A DNA stretch of 48,026 nucleotides from assembly GCF_036867195.1 (NCBI RefSeq), contig NZ_JBAJII010000005.1:1-48026 (forward strand), in the 5' to 3' direction. Positions within the stretch are counted from its first letter, which is position 1, and each line of letters begins with the position of its first letter. This DNA is from Arthrobacter sp. Soc17.1.1.1. GTDB taxonomy: Bacteria; Actinomycetota; Actinomycetes; Actinomycetales; Micrococcaceae. The translations under genes were made by a program, and so were the position numbers. Of this stretch, positions 32,757 to 40,559 are shown piece after piece. The notes beneath the pieces are model-generated. The model did no database searches. It was not told the origin of the DNA and saw nothing but the letters and a program-made list of their open reading frames with translations.

Positions 32757-33348
32757 TCGTCGCGGATCCGTCGTCGCCTGCCTCGACGGTGAGGTCGAAG
32801 CGTTTGAAATCCTCGAGGTAGATCTTCTTGACCGCCGAGTTCTGTGCGTTGATCTGGATCATCGCCCCGGGCATTCCGTCGACGATGGCCGCCAGCCGGG
32901 GCATTACCTCGCCTCTCATCCGACTCCCCTGACCTTCACCGGACTTTCGCACGGTGTGCTGCCGTGGTCGGTAGACAGGCCCTTCGTTGACGACGTCGCG
33001 TTCGATCACGAGGACAGCATCTCCGTCTGCGCTCACATACATCTCGGCGTGGGCCGATCGGCGCGCTCGTTCGTACACACCGACCGAGAGGGCGTAGACG
33101 ACGGTGAACGCCACCAGGAAGAGTGCCGTGGTGTTCACCAGGTGCGGTAGCCACGGGCGGCTGTCGATCACTGGCAGCGCCACGATGGTGGCGATGTACA
33201 CGCCCGCCATGAGGGTGAATAGGACGCGCTGCAGGGGAATCGCCCACTGGCTGGTGAAGGCCCACCATCCGGCCCTGAATGAGTCTTTGACCGTCGCGGG
33301 TAGAACTCCCAGCTCATCTGCTGAGAGGGCGCGAGGCAGCCGACTCAC
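32725..33348 (-). CDS. Two-TM membrane protein of the maintenance operon
   Basis: A 207-residue protein with two hydrophobic helices (LFTLMAGVYIATIVALPVI, residues 43-61, and LFLVAFTVVYALSVGVY, 76-92), then a cytoplasmic domain (MPRLAAIVDGMPGAMIQINA, AVKKIYLEDF) of unknown fold. It is the distal gene of a minus-strand run that begins near parA or nrdH. Function unknown. Confidence 0.6.
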   Translation of the reverse strand: MSRLPRALSADELGVLPATVKDSFRAGWWAFTSQWAIPLQRVLFTLMAGVYIATIVALPVIDSRPWLPHLVNTTALFLVAFTVVYALSVGVYERARRSAHAEMYVSADGDAVLVIERDVVNEGPVYRPRQHTVRKSGEGQGSRMRGEVMPRLAAIVDGMPGAMIQINAQNSAVKKIYLEDFKRFDLTVEAGDDGSATITYPAQTTPA

Positions 33349-33354
33349 GACGCC

Positions 33355-33747
33355 TCAGTCCCGGTATCCCTGGCCAGCAATGGCGTTTTGCGCCTGCGCG
33401 AGCTCGGCGCCGAGCTGCTTGGCGAGACCGGCCGCGCGTGTCAGGTGATCCGTCGCCGTGGCAACTGACTGGACGGGATCGCGGTCCTCGTACTCGTAGA
33501 CGTCGTGGGTATCGAGGGACTTCCCGAGGCCAGCCGCGAGTTGGCCGAGGGCCTGCGAGAGCAGGTACTCGACGCCCTTGAGGTTCCCCAGCACCTTGTA
33601 GGCGACGGGGGCCGGGATAGAGGTTCCGGGAAGACTGTGGTGGCAGATGGTGCGCAGCTCGTCGTAGATCGCGTCAGCGGACGACACGATGACGGGGGTT
33701 GGTTCGTCTTCACGCGGGGAACCGTACTCGTCAAATTCGTCAGTCAT
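33355..33747 (-). CDS. Helical hypothetical protein
   Basis: A 130-residue acidic, helical protein starting at ATG 33747 with GGAC upstream. The open frame continues to 34020, but that part overlaps the ssb gene and is Arg/Ser-rich shadow sequence. Features: IYDELRTICHHSLPGTSIPAPVAYKVLGNLKGVEYLL and a C-terminal LAKQLGAELAQAQNAIAG. It lies between ssb and the membrane gene. Confidence 0.6.
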   Translation of the reverse strand: MTDEFDEYGSPREDEPTPVIVSSADAIYDELRTICHHSLPGTSIPAPVAYKVLGNLKGVEYLLSQALGQLAAGLGKSLDTHDVYEYEDRDPVQSVATATDHLTRAAGLAKQLGAELAQAQNAIAGQGYRD

Positions 33748-33853
33748 GGTGTGGTCCTTCCAGAGGCGTTGTTCGTGGGTGCAGGTCAGCTGGTGAGTGA
33801 TGGGTGAAGCAGGCAAGGGTGGGCGGCGATTGCCGGCCATCCTCAACTCATAG

Positions 33854-34387
33854 TCAGAACGGCGGTTCGCTGTCGGGGCCGTTGCCCCATCCGCCGGCGG
33901 GGTTGCGGCTTGCAGCTTGTGCGCTCCACGGGTCGTCTGCGGGCTGCTGTTGCCACGTGTTGCCTGGCTGAGAGCCTCCCTGCGCTCCCCCACCCTGAGG
34001 TCCGCCGCCGCCGTTTCCACCGCGCTGTGTTCGGGTGACTTTGGCTGAGGCGTAGCGGAGGCTGGGTCCGATCTCGTCGACCTCGAGTTCCATGACGGTG
34101 CGCTTCTCGCCTTCCTTCGTGTCGAAGCTGCGGGACTTCAGCCGGCCCTGAGCCACGACGCGGGTTCCCTTGGTGAGGGTCTCGGCGACGTTCTCGGCCG
34201 CCTCGCGCCAGACGCTGCAACGCAGGAACAGGGTTTCCCCGTCCTTCCAATCATTGGACTGACGGTCGAACGTGCGCGGCGTCGACGCGATGGTGAAGTT
34301 CGCGACCGCTGACCCGCTGGGGGTGAAGCGTAGCTCGGGGTCGTTGGTGAGGTTCCCGACGACGGTGATGACTGTCTCTCCGGCCAT
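33854..34387 (-). CDS. ssb: Single-stranded DNA-binding protein
   Basis: A 177-residue SSB (180 from the alternative TTG at 34396). OB-fold sequence: [52 protein letters not shown] Gly/Gln-rich linker and the acidic tip DSEPPF follow, as in bacterial SSBs that recruit partners through the tip. Plasmid SSBs typically protect the transferred single strand and suppress the SOS response. It is probably cotranscribed with the genes upstream. Confidence 0.95.
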   Translation of the reverse strand: MAGETVITVVGNLTNDPELRFTPSGSAVANFTIASTPRTFDRQSNDWKDGETLFLRCSVWREAAENVAETLTKGTRVVAQGRLKSRSFDTKEGEKRTVMELEVDEIGPSLRYASAKVTRTQRGGNGGGGPQGGGAQGGSQPGNTWQQQPADDPWSAQAASRNPAGGWGNGPDSEPPF

Positions 34388-34392
34388 GATGC

Positions 34393-34959
34393 TCAACTGC
34401 CTTTCGTATGGGTGCTGGTGTTCTCGTTGCCTGATGGTGATGCGCTCTGGGAGGTAAGGACCTGCCCGTAACTCGTGGGGTCGACCTCGAGTGCCTTGTC
34501 GAAGTACGCGGACGCGGTGGTGGTCTGCCCTCGGTGCCAGCTGAGGAAGCCGAGGAAGTAGTACAGCGGTCCGCGGTCCTCGGTCGGGGTGTAGGTGAGG
34601 ATCGTAGCCAGGAGCTTCTCTGTGACGTCCACGCGGTCCCAGTCGGGCTGTCCCTCGTACTGGCCAGCGAGTATCTGCTGGTAGGTAGCCGCGTCATCGG
34701 TGACGCTGATCGCGTCTGCCATGATCCGGTCTCGGATGGGTCCGATGAACAACCATCCTGCGAGGTCGCACGCCTCGTTCGGCTCGTAGATCTCGCCCTG
34801 CCGTTCGTCGTCCCACTGCATCCGGGCGATGCGCATACTTGTGTGGTTGAAGTCCAACCGCTCCGGTACCCCTCCCCCACGCACGAACCGGGTGAACTCA
34901 ATAACCGTCTCGTGTGCGTCGTCAGTACCAGTGAACGCAGGATCAACAGGGAGGCTCAT
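34393..34959 (-). CDS. DUF4192-like protein
   Basis: A 188-residue protein, ATGA overlap with nrdH upstream. The ending [20 protein letters not shown] followed by [12 protein letters not shown] is a TPR-like helix pair that resembles the C-terminus of DUF4192 proteins of actinobacteria. The centre is acidic ([20 protein letters not shown]). The assignment is by pattern only. Its neighbours (NrdH, SSB) suggest a DNA-metabolism context. Confidence 0.55.
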   Translation of the reverse strand: MSLPVDPAFTGTDDAHETVIEFTRFVRGGGVPERLDFNHTSMRIARMQWDDERQGEIYEPNEACDLAGWLFIGPIRDRIMADAISVTDDAATYQQILAGQYEGQPDWDRVDVTEKLLATILTYTPTEDRGPLYYFLGFLSWHRGQTTTASAYFDKALEVDPTSYGQVLTSQSASPSGNENTSTHTKGS

Positions 34960-35210
34960 GCGGTCCTCCTAGCGATAACCTGCTTGATCTTGTCAGGGTT
35001 GAGACCGGACCAGTGATCCTCGCTGCCGTCCTTCTCGTACACAACAACGGGCGCCTGGGTGTACCCGAGCTCCTCAGTGATGTAGGCGAGAGCATTGTCG
35101 TTCGTGGTGATGTCCACGGTGGTGAAGCTAATGCCGGCCTCGGTGAACTTTTGCTTGGTCTTGTCGCACCCGAAGCAACCTTCTGGCTTGATGTATAGCG
35201 TGAGTGTCAT
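34956..35210 (-). CDS. nrdH: NrdH-like glutaredoxin
   Basis: An 84-residue thioredoxin-fold redoxin with active site CFGC (residues 12-15), TQAPVVV cis-Pro loop and WSGLNPDKIKQVI, the NrdH-specific C-terminal motif. NrdH normally reduces class Ib ribonucleotide reductase. No reductase is encoded here, so it would serve the host enzyme and may raise dNTP supply for plasmid replication. Its upstream region holds five of the partition-type 9-bp iterons. Confidence 0.88.
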   Translation of the reverse strand: MTLTLYIKPEGCFGCDKTKQKFTEAGISFTTVDITTNDNALAYITEELGYTQAPVVVYEKDGSEDHWSGLNPDKIKQVIARRTA

Positions 35211-35222
35211 TGATCCGTCCCC

Positions 35223-35267
35223 CTTAGATACATTAGGTTTATTAGTACTAATAGTACCAATAGAACC
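35223..35267. repeat. Five tandem degenerate 9-bp iterons upstream of nrdH-ssb
   Basis: Units CTTAGATAC, ATTAGGTTT, ATTAGTACT, AATAGTACC and AATAGAACC in exact 9-bp register. They match the array upstream of parA at 36470-36523, so the same protein probably binds both. They sit 13 bp before the nrdH-like start. Confidence 0.75.
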
Positions 35268-35287
35268 ATCTCACGACAAGGGGATTC

Positions 35288-35665
35288 TTAGTCCAAAGGG
35301 CGCCCAAGACGACCGCTTTTGGGTGCAGCTCCTTCGTATGGACGACCGTCGTTGTACTTCTTCTCGAGCCGTTCGAGTTCGGCTTCCATCACGGCGGCGT
35401 GGAAGTCCGAGAAACTGCGATGGTTCTCCAGATGGGCTGTCGCCTGAAAGGCTCCCCTGATCCTCGCTGCCAGCTCAGCGTCCTGGTAGTAGGCGACCTT
35501 CGTCTTCTTACTCGATGGGCTAGGGGCCGGCGACTGCACTCGAGGAACTGATGTAGTGGTTGGCGGAGCCACTTCGGTCTCAACGCTTGGTGCTGGTTGC
35601 GTCGCTGCGGTTACCGGAGATGTACCGGCCAGGGTGGACTTTCGGGGTGCTGCGCGGTTGGCCAT
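35288..35665 (-). CDS. ParB-like partition protein with C-terminal RHH-like domain
   Basis: A 125-residue protein four bases after the parA stop. The N-terminus is disordered (Ala/Pro/Thr-rich). The C-terminal 70 residues (KKTKVAYYQDAELAARI, SFSDFHAAVMEAELERLEKKYN) look like a beta-strand followed by two helices, as in ribbon-helix-helix centromere-binding proteins of small plasmids. It is the likely binder of the 9-bp iterons and partner of ParA. Confidence 0.75.
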   Translation of the reverse strand: MANRAAPRKSTLAGTSPVTAATQPAPSVETEVAPPTTTSVPRVQSPAPSPSSKKTKVAYYQDAELAARIRGAFQATAHLENHRSFSDFHAAVMEAELERLEKKYNDGRPYEGAAPKSGRLGRPLD

Positions 35666-35669
35666 GGTG

Positions 35670-36458
35670 TTACTTCCTATCCATCAGTACGTCGAGATAG
35701 CTGTCATAGAGAGCGGCGAGTTCCAGTCCGTCGACTCCCAGTTCGTCGAGTCCTTGTGCTGCTTCAGCAGAATCTGCGATGAGCGCACGCTTGGGCATCG
35801 GCGGTTGTAGGAGTGGAAGGTCCCGGACTGTTGTGGCTTCTTGGATCTGCTCTGCCCAGTGGGCTCCCCCGATGGTGCGTGCTTCGTGCTGGTTGACGAG
35901 GATGCCCGCGATACGGAGCTGGGGGTTGTAGTGGGCCTGCACGGCGGCGATGGTGTCGAGGAGCTTGGCGAGCCCGTTGGCGCTCCAGAGCTTTGACTGG
36001 GTGACGACAACGACTCCGGTTGCTGCGGTGAGGCCGTTGATCGTGAGAGTGTCCAGACTCGGTGCGCAGTCAATGAGGACGAGGTCATAGTCGTCGCGCA
36101 CTTCGTGCAGCGCGTTTCTGAGCCTGGCTTCTCTTCCTGCCCCGGCCACGACCAGTTCGTCGCGGACCACTCCGAGTGTCTCCCCTGCTGTGGGCACGAC
36201 GGCCAACCCATCCCAGATTCCGTCGATGGCCACGTCGTTGATTGAGTCCGAGGCTCGCGCGCTGAGGACGTCAGCGAGACCGGCGGCATCGTCTCCGACG
36301 TCCTCTGTCAGGACGCTCGTGATGTTGCCTTGCGGGTCGGCGTCGACCACGAGGACCCGGAGGCCCCTGGTGACCGCGCTGCGGGCAAGATGGAAGGTTG
36401 TAGTGCTCTTGCCTACTCCCCCTTTCTGGTTACATAGGGCGAGGATTTGCGCGACCAT
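35670..36458 (-). CDS. parA: ParA partition ATPase
   Basis: A 262-residue P-loop ATPase with a canonical deviant Walker A (CNQKGGVGKSTTTFHLA, residues 9-25), VDADPQGN and Walker B-like DLVLIDCAPSLDTL. It has no N-terminal HTH (type Ib ParA), so regulation would fall to the small ParB-like protein. It drives plasmid segregation. It is clearly separate from the degenerate ATPase of the transfer operon. Confidence 0.93.
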   Translation of the reverse strand: MVAQILALCNQKGGVGKSTTTFHLARSAVTRGLRVLVVDADPQGNITSVLTEDVGDDAAGLADVLSARASDSINDVAIDGIWDGLAVVPTAGETLGVVRDELVVAGAGREARLRNALHEVRDDYDLVLIDCAPSLDTLTINGLTAATGVVVVTQSKLWSANGLAKLLDTIAAVQAHYNPQLRIAGILVNQHEARTIGGAHWAEQIQEATTVRDLPLLQPPMPKRALIADSAEAAQGLDELGVDGLELAALYDSYLDVLMDRK

Positions 36459-36469
36459 AATTCTCCTTC

Positions 36470-36523
36470 GGTAGGATCGTTAGTAACAATAGAACTAATA
36501 TACACAAGAGTACTTTTAGTGTC
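36470..36523. repeat. Six tandem degenerate 9-bp iterons upstream of parA (candidate centromere)
   Basis: 9-bp register units GGTAGGATC, GTTAGTAAC, AATAGAACT, AATATACAC, AAGAGTACT and TTTAGTGTC, just upstream of the parA start. The consensus is AATAGTACY. The array probably combines the parA operator and centromere, as with RHH partition proteins of other Gram-positive plasmids. Confidence 0.75.
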
Positions 36524-36592
36524 ATCAGAAGCATTGGGGATTGACATCTTCGTCGCTCTCGACAAAGTACCCACCACCAGAGCTACGGCGGT

Positions 36593-36619
36593 GGGTACAA
36601 TACTACTATTAGTACTTAT
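36593..36619. repeat. Three inverted-orientation 9-bp iterons
   Basis: GGGTACAAT, ACTACTATT, AGTACTTAT. Their reverse complements fit the AATAGTACY consensus. They lie 70 bp beyond the parA array and touch the stop of the DUF6349 gene. Confidence 0.65.
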
Positions 36620-37239
36620 GGGGATAGGGTTCCTGCGTCGTAACCTCCGAAGGGGGAGCGGCCGGGGACATGGCGGGTTCCCATGGGTTGGCGGAGGGTT
36701 CGGACGGGGGCTCCCTCGATCTGCCACTCGGTGGGGTAGTCGTTGGGGATCTTCCATGGGCCGTCTTGGCCTTTGCGCGTGATGGTGGGGAGGTTCCTCC
36801 ACCCTTTCCAGCAGTGGTCAAGGTGTTCCTCGACGGCGGCGTTCTCGCTGGCGTGGATGCCGGTGACGTGGCCGCATCCTTCACAGTGCATCCGGTAGAG
36901 CAGATCCCCGACGCAGGAGCATGCGGCGGGGTAGTAGTGGTCACAGCGGGTGTCGGCACTCATCAGGACGGTGGGGTGGTCACCGGCGAAGGTGCGGTTG
37001 TTTCCGAAGTCGTATCCGTTGCAGTGCCACATGTGGGACTTGCCCCAGATTTCAAGGTTCCCATGTTCAATCCTCCAGCGTTCGCAAGCTTTATGGTGCT
37101 CCTCGGGCGTGTAGGGGGCAACGGTGAAGCTGAGGGGTGCGGTGATGGGCTCTGCAAGGGCCAGGAGGTCGAATATGTCGAGCTGGTTGTTGATCTGCGG
37201 GGTGATTCGGCTGGAATGTGAGCGGGTCGTGGTGGTCAT
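36616..37239 (-). CDS. DUF6349-family protein, Cys-rich
   Basis: A 207-residue protein starting at ATG 37239 with GAGAGGAAG six bases upstream. An ATG at 37257 is inside that box. It has cysteine pairs suggesting metal binding (AACSCVGDLLYRMHCEGCGHV), WHCNGYDFGNNRTFAGDHP, and the C-terminal signature QPMGTRHVPGRSPFGGYD that I associate with DUF6349 in actinobacterial plasmids. Function is unknown. Confidence 0.75.
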   Translation of the reverse strand: MTTTTRSHSSRITPQINNQLDIFDLLALAEPITAPLSFTVAPYTPEEHHKACERWRIEHGNLEIWGKSHMWHCNGYDFGNNRTFAGDHPTVLMSADTRCDHYYPAACSCVGDLLYRMHCEGCGHVTGIHASENAAVEEHLDHCWKGWRNLPTITRKGQDGPWKIPNDYPTEWQIEGAPVRTLRQPMGTRHVPGRSPFGGYDAGTLSP

Positions 37240-37257
37240 GTCGTGCTTCCTCTCCAT

Positions 37258-37606
37258 CGCTTTTTGCTGCTGGCGAGCTTGTCTCGCTGCACTCCGCGGA
37301 GAGCTGTCTACCCGTAGGGCCAGGGGCCCAGAAGTTTTTCCAGGAAATAAGCGCAGCGCCTGGGGAAAGTTCTGGGGTCGTCGCGGCGTAGCCGTAGACG
37401 GGTCGGAGGGAGTGCGTACGCTCTTCGGGCAGCTGCAAAAAGGTGTTGATTGTGGAACTGAGCGTCAGCGAAGTGCTGGTACGACCGCGTACCGGGACTA
37501 GTCGGGGGAGTGCCGGTGGTCGCTTGGGGTCTCGGCCGCCGGCTGTCGGTGCGTCTGGGTAGAGTCGGCGCGTGCTACTCACGGGAACGATTCGCCGCGG
37601 CGATGA
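37258..37606. other. Intergenic region, no gene seen
   Basis: About 350 bp between divergent genes. No convincing ORF, repeat or hairpin. It should hold the promoters for the DUF6349 gene and the genes at 37607-38055. Confidence 0.4.
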
Positions 37607-37723
37607 CATAGACACATCGACCACATCGGCGCGGAGGGCGTCGACTACGCGGCCGCGCGGGCGATACTCTTTGAGCGCCTTCCCGACGGGTACAAGATCA
37701 TTGCGATCCGGACGGATCAGTGA
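37607..37723 (+). pseudogene. Short ORF lacking a normal start codon
   Basis: 38 codons reading HIDHIGAEGVDYAAARAILF then ERLPDGYKIIAIRTDQ. The sequence is protein-like and GC3-rich, and the stop overlaps the next GTG start (GTGA at 37720), which is typical of coupled genes. However, an in-frame TGA at 37604 precedes it and no ATG/GTG/TTG lies at its head. ATG 37603 is one frame off, so a one-base change would repair it. It is either a frameshifted gene or a sequencing error. Confidence 0.45.
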
Positions 37724-38055
37724 CAGCTGAACCAGCTCCGAAACCTCCGGCACCCGTGCCGGCGCCGCGTCCTGGGTGGCATGGCATCCCGCCGAGTGCT
37801 GATCGGTTCATCGCTCCGCTGCAGCTCGAAAAACCCGACGACGCCGTGACCGAGCCGGCGAAGGCACGCCCGATCTGGGTCGAGCTTGAATATCCCGACG
37901 GAAGCCGGCAGTCCGCCAAAGGATTTGCGATGGCGTGGACATCGTCTGCGGTGTACGCGCAGTGGGTGGAGTTCTCCCGAGCTCGTGAGGCGTGGGTGAG
38001 ACCCAATCAGTGCACGCGTCGCGAGCTTACTTTTGAGAATCGTCGGGGCCGGTGA
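37720..38055 (+). CDS. Hypothetical plasmid protein
   Basis: A 111-residue protein from GTG 37720, coupled to the short ORF upstream. It has a Pro-rich N-terminus (APKPPAPVPAPRPGWHGIPPS), then a small beta domain (ARPIWVELEYPDG, GFAMAWTSSAVYAQW). No family recognised. A GGGCCGG/CCGGCCC hairpin (38046-38064) overlaps the stop. Confidence 0.55.
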   Translation: MTAEPAPKPPAPVPAPRPGWHGIPPSADRFIAPLQLEKPDDAVTEPAKARPIWVELEYPDGSRQSAKGFAMAWTSSAVYAQWVEFSRAREAWVRPNQCTRRELTFENRRGR

Positions 38056-38248
38056 CCCCGGCCCGCAAGCCATCGCCTGTAGAGACCTTGTACGGTTGAT
38101 TGCGGCAGTCGGTGCTCCGTGTTCTACCCCATTCACGTAGAGCGCCGGCTGTTTTCGTCCCTAATGCCTCTAATAGTGGTAATGGTCCCTGCCGACGTAT
38201 TGAGGTTGTGCACGCCCACCGCTCGCTCAACGTGAGCTGACGATGCGC

Positions 38249-38299
38249 GGGTGACGTGGTGGGTGTGTGCAGGCGATCATGCTGGTTCCTGCTGTCCAC
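38249..38299. repeat. Inverted copy of repeat module B
   Basis: Bases 38250-38275 are the exact reverse complement of 32294-32319. The match continues, less perfectly, through CTGCTGTCCA to 38299, where it stops abruptly. The break coincides with the expected left end of the IS110 element. Confidence 0.85.
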
Positions 38300-38501
38300 G
38301 GTAATGATGGTATTGATCGCGTCACCGGTGTGACCCTTTGTCCACGTGACGTGGCCTCGGCTGCTGTCCAGCACACGACTTGTCCGCCGGTGCGCGATCG
38401 CTTCACACGGAGCGGGTATGACCTCATAGGAGCTTGACTACGTCCCCTCACCGTATTGTCTGCTCGTCCAACGTGTGATGCCCAACCTCAGGAAGGTACG
38501 C
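38300..38501 (+). ncRNA. IS110 left non-coding end, possible bridge RNA region
   Basis: About 200 bp between the repeat break and the transposase start. In the IS110 group this segment encodes a bridge RNA that pairs with target and donor DNA. Length and position fit, but I could not fold it or identify the loops. Confidence 0.35.
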
Positions 38502-39770
38502 ATGTCAGATCAGGAACAACACCAGGTCTTCGTCGGCATCGACACCCACGCAGACACTCACCACGTCGCCATTATCACCGACTACGGGAAACCTCTCACG
38601 GATCAGGAGTTCTCGGCCACCAGCACGGGCTATCGCGCCATCGTCGAGTTCATCACCGCTCACGGCGACGTCGGGGGAGTGGGCATCGAAGGAACTGGTA
38701 CCTACGGGGCGGAATTGACCAGGATCCTCCGTCAAGCCGGGATCTCCGTCACTGAAGTGAATAGACCCAATCGTCAGCAACGCCGATTACACGGGAAGTC
38801 AGACCCACTTGATGCGTACCAGGCCGCTCGGTCAGTGCTCGCGGGGACGAGTACCGCCGTTCCAAAAGCCAAGGACGGACCCGTGGAGTGCTTACGTGTG
38901 CTGCGGGCTGGCAGGGCCTCGGCGCTCAAAGCGCGAACCGCGACGATCAACCAGATCCGCGACATCCTCGTCTCAGCCACCGATGAGATCAGAGCGAAGT
39001 ACCGGGGCATACCAACAGTGCCCATGATCACGACGATGGCGAGATCCCGCCCGGCCGGTCACCTCGCTGACCCCGACTACGTCACTGCCCGAGTGCTCAA
39101 GACCCTCGCTTTGCGGTACCAGCTCCTCACCATCGAGATCGACGCCGCGACAGAGTCGCTGCAGGAGATCCTCGACTCCTACGCACCACTGCTCTGTGAT
39201 CTGCCAGGGGTCGGCACCGACGTCGCGTCGCAACTGCTCGTCACCGTGGGCGATAACAAACAGCGCATCAACAACGAGGCCCAGTTCGCGGCACTCGCCG
39301 GCGTCGCCCCGGTCCCGGCATCGTCCGGTAAATCAACCCGTCACCGGTTAAGCCGTGGCGGAGATCGCCACGCAAACAGTGCGCTCCACCACATCGTCCT
39401 AGTCAGGATGGGCACCGATTCCCGGACGAAGGACTACGTCGACAAGCGAACAGCTGAGGGAAGGAGCAAACGAGAGATCATGCGGTGCCTGAAACGCTAC
39501 GTCGCCCGCGAGGTCTACCGTCAGATCACGAATCCCGTCCCAGCGCCGACGTTCACCGACATACGGCCGCTACGGCATGAGCTCGGCATGACGCTGCAAC
39601 ATGCGGCCGAACACCTTCACCAATGGCCTTCGTACCTGTCGCGCCTCGAGCGCGGACGCACGAGAAACGATGCGTTGCTCAGCCAGTACCGGCAGCTCCT
39701 TGAGGACCACGGTCCGTCAGCAGCTCGTTGCACGGCCGATTCTCGTTCGCTGCTACGCTGCGAACCGTGA
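38502..39770 (+). CDS. IS110-family transposase with C-terminal XRE-like HTH
   Basis: A 422-residue recombinase, start ATG 38502 behind GGAAGG. The N-terminal RuvC-like DEDD domain opens with VFVGIDTHADTHHVAI and has GIEGTGTYGAELTRIL and KSDPLDAYQAAR. The C-terminal Tnp domain has LPGVGTDVASQLLVTVGD and ASSGKSTRHRLSRGGDRHAN, with the reactive Ser region. After the usual end (KRYVAREVYRQI) an extra 70 residues read LRHELGMTLQHAAEHLHQW, then LSRLERGRTRND, an XRE-type helix-turn-helix. Confidence 0.9.
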   Translation: MSDQEQHQVFVGIDTHADTHHVAIITDYGKPLTDQEFSATSTGYRAIVEFITAHGDVGGVGIEGTGTYGAELTRILRQAGISVTEVNRPNRQQRRLHGKSDPLDAYQAARSVLAGTSTAVPKAKDGPVECLRVLRAGRASALKARTATINQIRDILVSATDEIRAKYRGIPTVPMITTMARSRPAGHLADPDYVTARVLKTLALRYQLLTIEIDAATESLQEILDSYAPLLCDLPGVGTDVASQLLVTVGDNKQRINNEAQFAALAGVAPVPASSGKSTRHRLSRGGDRHANSALHHIVLVRMGTDSRTKDYVDKRTAEGRSKREIMRCLKRYVAREVYRQITNPVPAPTFTDIRPLRHELGMTLQHAAEHLHQWPSYLSRLERGRTRNDALLSQYRQLLEDHGPSAARCTADSRSLLRCEP

Positions 39771-39780
39771 CCACTTGAGC

Positions 39781-39945
39781 TGTCCACGGTTGGGGTCAGT
39801 TTGGGTTATCCACGGCTGAATATAGGGAGCCGTAGGGAAAGCTCCCGAGCAGTAGTAGCGGTGGATAGCCCGAAAGAACTGTCCCCGGCTGTGGGCAGAG
39901 GACCGGAGCTCTAGCGGTCGCGCTGTGGGAGGCGCAGCGCTACCC
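39781..39945. other. Candidate replication origin: DnaA-box-like cluster
   Basis: TGTCCACGG (39781-39789), TTATCCACG (39806-39814), the reverse complement of CTATCCAC (39861-39868) and CTGTGGGCAG near 39889. These resemble actinobacterial DnaA boxes (TTGTCCACA type). The cluster is about 600 bp from the end of the replication gene. No gene is supported in 39801-39910. Confidence 0.45.
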
Positions 39946-40054
39946 ACAGCGCGCAGCGGCGGCAGATGAAAACAGTGTCGGTGAGTGCGTGTAGGCGCCG
40001 GCGTGGGTATGGGCGACCACAGCAGGAGCAGTCGAGATCTGGGATGTCAGACAC
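39911..40054 (-). CDS. 47-aa zinc-ribbon-like protein
   Basis: It starts at GTG 40054, overlapping the stop of the upstream thioredoxin-fold gene (GTGTCTGA). It has two CxxC-type pairs (DCSCCGRPYPRRR and FICRRCALW), consistent with one zinc ribbon. A longer frame to 40237 is shadow sequence. The coupling suggests it acts with its neighbour. Confidence 0.55.
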   Translation of the reverse strand: MSDIPDLDCSCCGRPYPRRRLHALTDTVFICRRCALWVALRLPQRDR

Positions 40055-40352
40055 GTGCTGTGAGCGCCGCTTCGATTTGTTCCTGAGTTGGGGATCCGGC
40101 GATGCCGTCGGGAGTGAAGTAGATGCGGCACGCAAGATCGGTGGTGCGTCCCTCGGACGGGAATAGGTCAACACCGTCAACGAGGATCGTTGGCGATCCG
40201 GCGAAGTGCTGGGTCTTTGCCTTCTCGATGGAATCAATCACCGTGGCCTCCACTGACGTGCCAGGAAGCGTCTTGTCGACCGCGACCTGCAGACGGTGGA
40301 GAGTCTGCACCGAGTTCGGGCAATCCTCGATGTAGAGCAGCTCTATCGTCAT
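40047..40352 (-). CDS. Small thioredoxin-fold protein
   Basis: A 101-residue protein. The N-terminus MTIELLYIEDCPNS carries a single Cys-Pro in the redox-loop position, and SPTILVDGVDLFP is the cis-Pro loop. DLACRIYFTPDGIAGSPTQEQIEAAL is typical of small thioredoxin-like proteins often found near mercury-resistance or alkylmercury lyase genes. No mer genes are present. The substrate is unknown. Confidence 0.7.
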   Translation of the reverse strand: MTIELLYIEDCPNSVQTLHRLQVAVDKTLPGTSVEATVIDSIEKAKTQHFAGSPTILVDGVDLFPSEGRTTDLACRIYFTPDGIAGSPTQEQIEAALTARV

Positions 40353-40476
40353 GACTCAGTCCTTCTTCCCACCGTGAGGACCATCGAAGGCGGCCTCAGC
40401 CGGCCGAGGCCTGAACGGGCCCCGTGCTCCGGCTCAATTCTGCCACCGCACGACGATTGACACCTATAGGAGCGTC

Positions 40477-40540
40477 GTGTGTGCGGGCCAAGCAGCGGAG
40501 CGTGGGGGAGCTTGGGCCGTGCCCAGGTGGGCAGGAGGCC
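40477..40540. repeat. Inverted copy of repeat module A
   Basis: The reverse complement matches 32209-32270: the flanks (GGCCTCCTGCCCACCTG and GCACACAC) and both 9-bp stem arms are identical, and the loop differs in length and sequence. It lies directly after the end of the replication gene, where it could also act as a terminator. Confidence 0.85.
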
Positions 40541-40559
40541 GCTCACGACCGTGGGGTCG

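Larger units (their letters stand above)
38300..39800 (+). mobile_element. IS110-family insertion sequence
   Basis: Left end placed where repeat module B' is cut. Right end shortly after the transposase stop at 39770. IS110 elements lack long terminal repeats, so the right border is approximate. Confidence 0.55.

Noticed and set aside
37091..37753. 220-codon minus-strand ORF
   Set aside because: Overlaps the DUF6349 gene in another frame and has low-complexity, irregular content.
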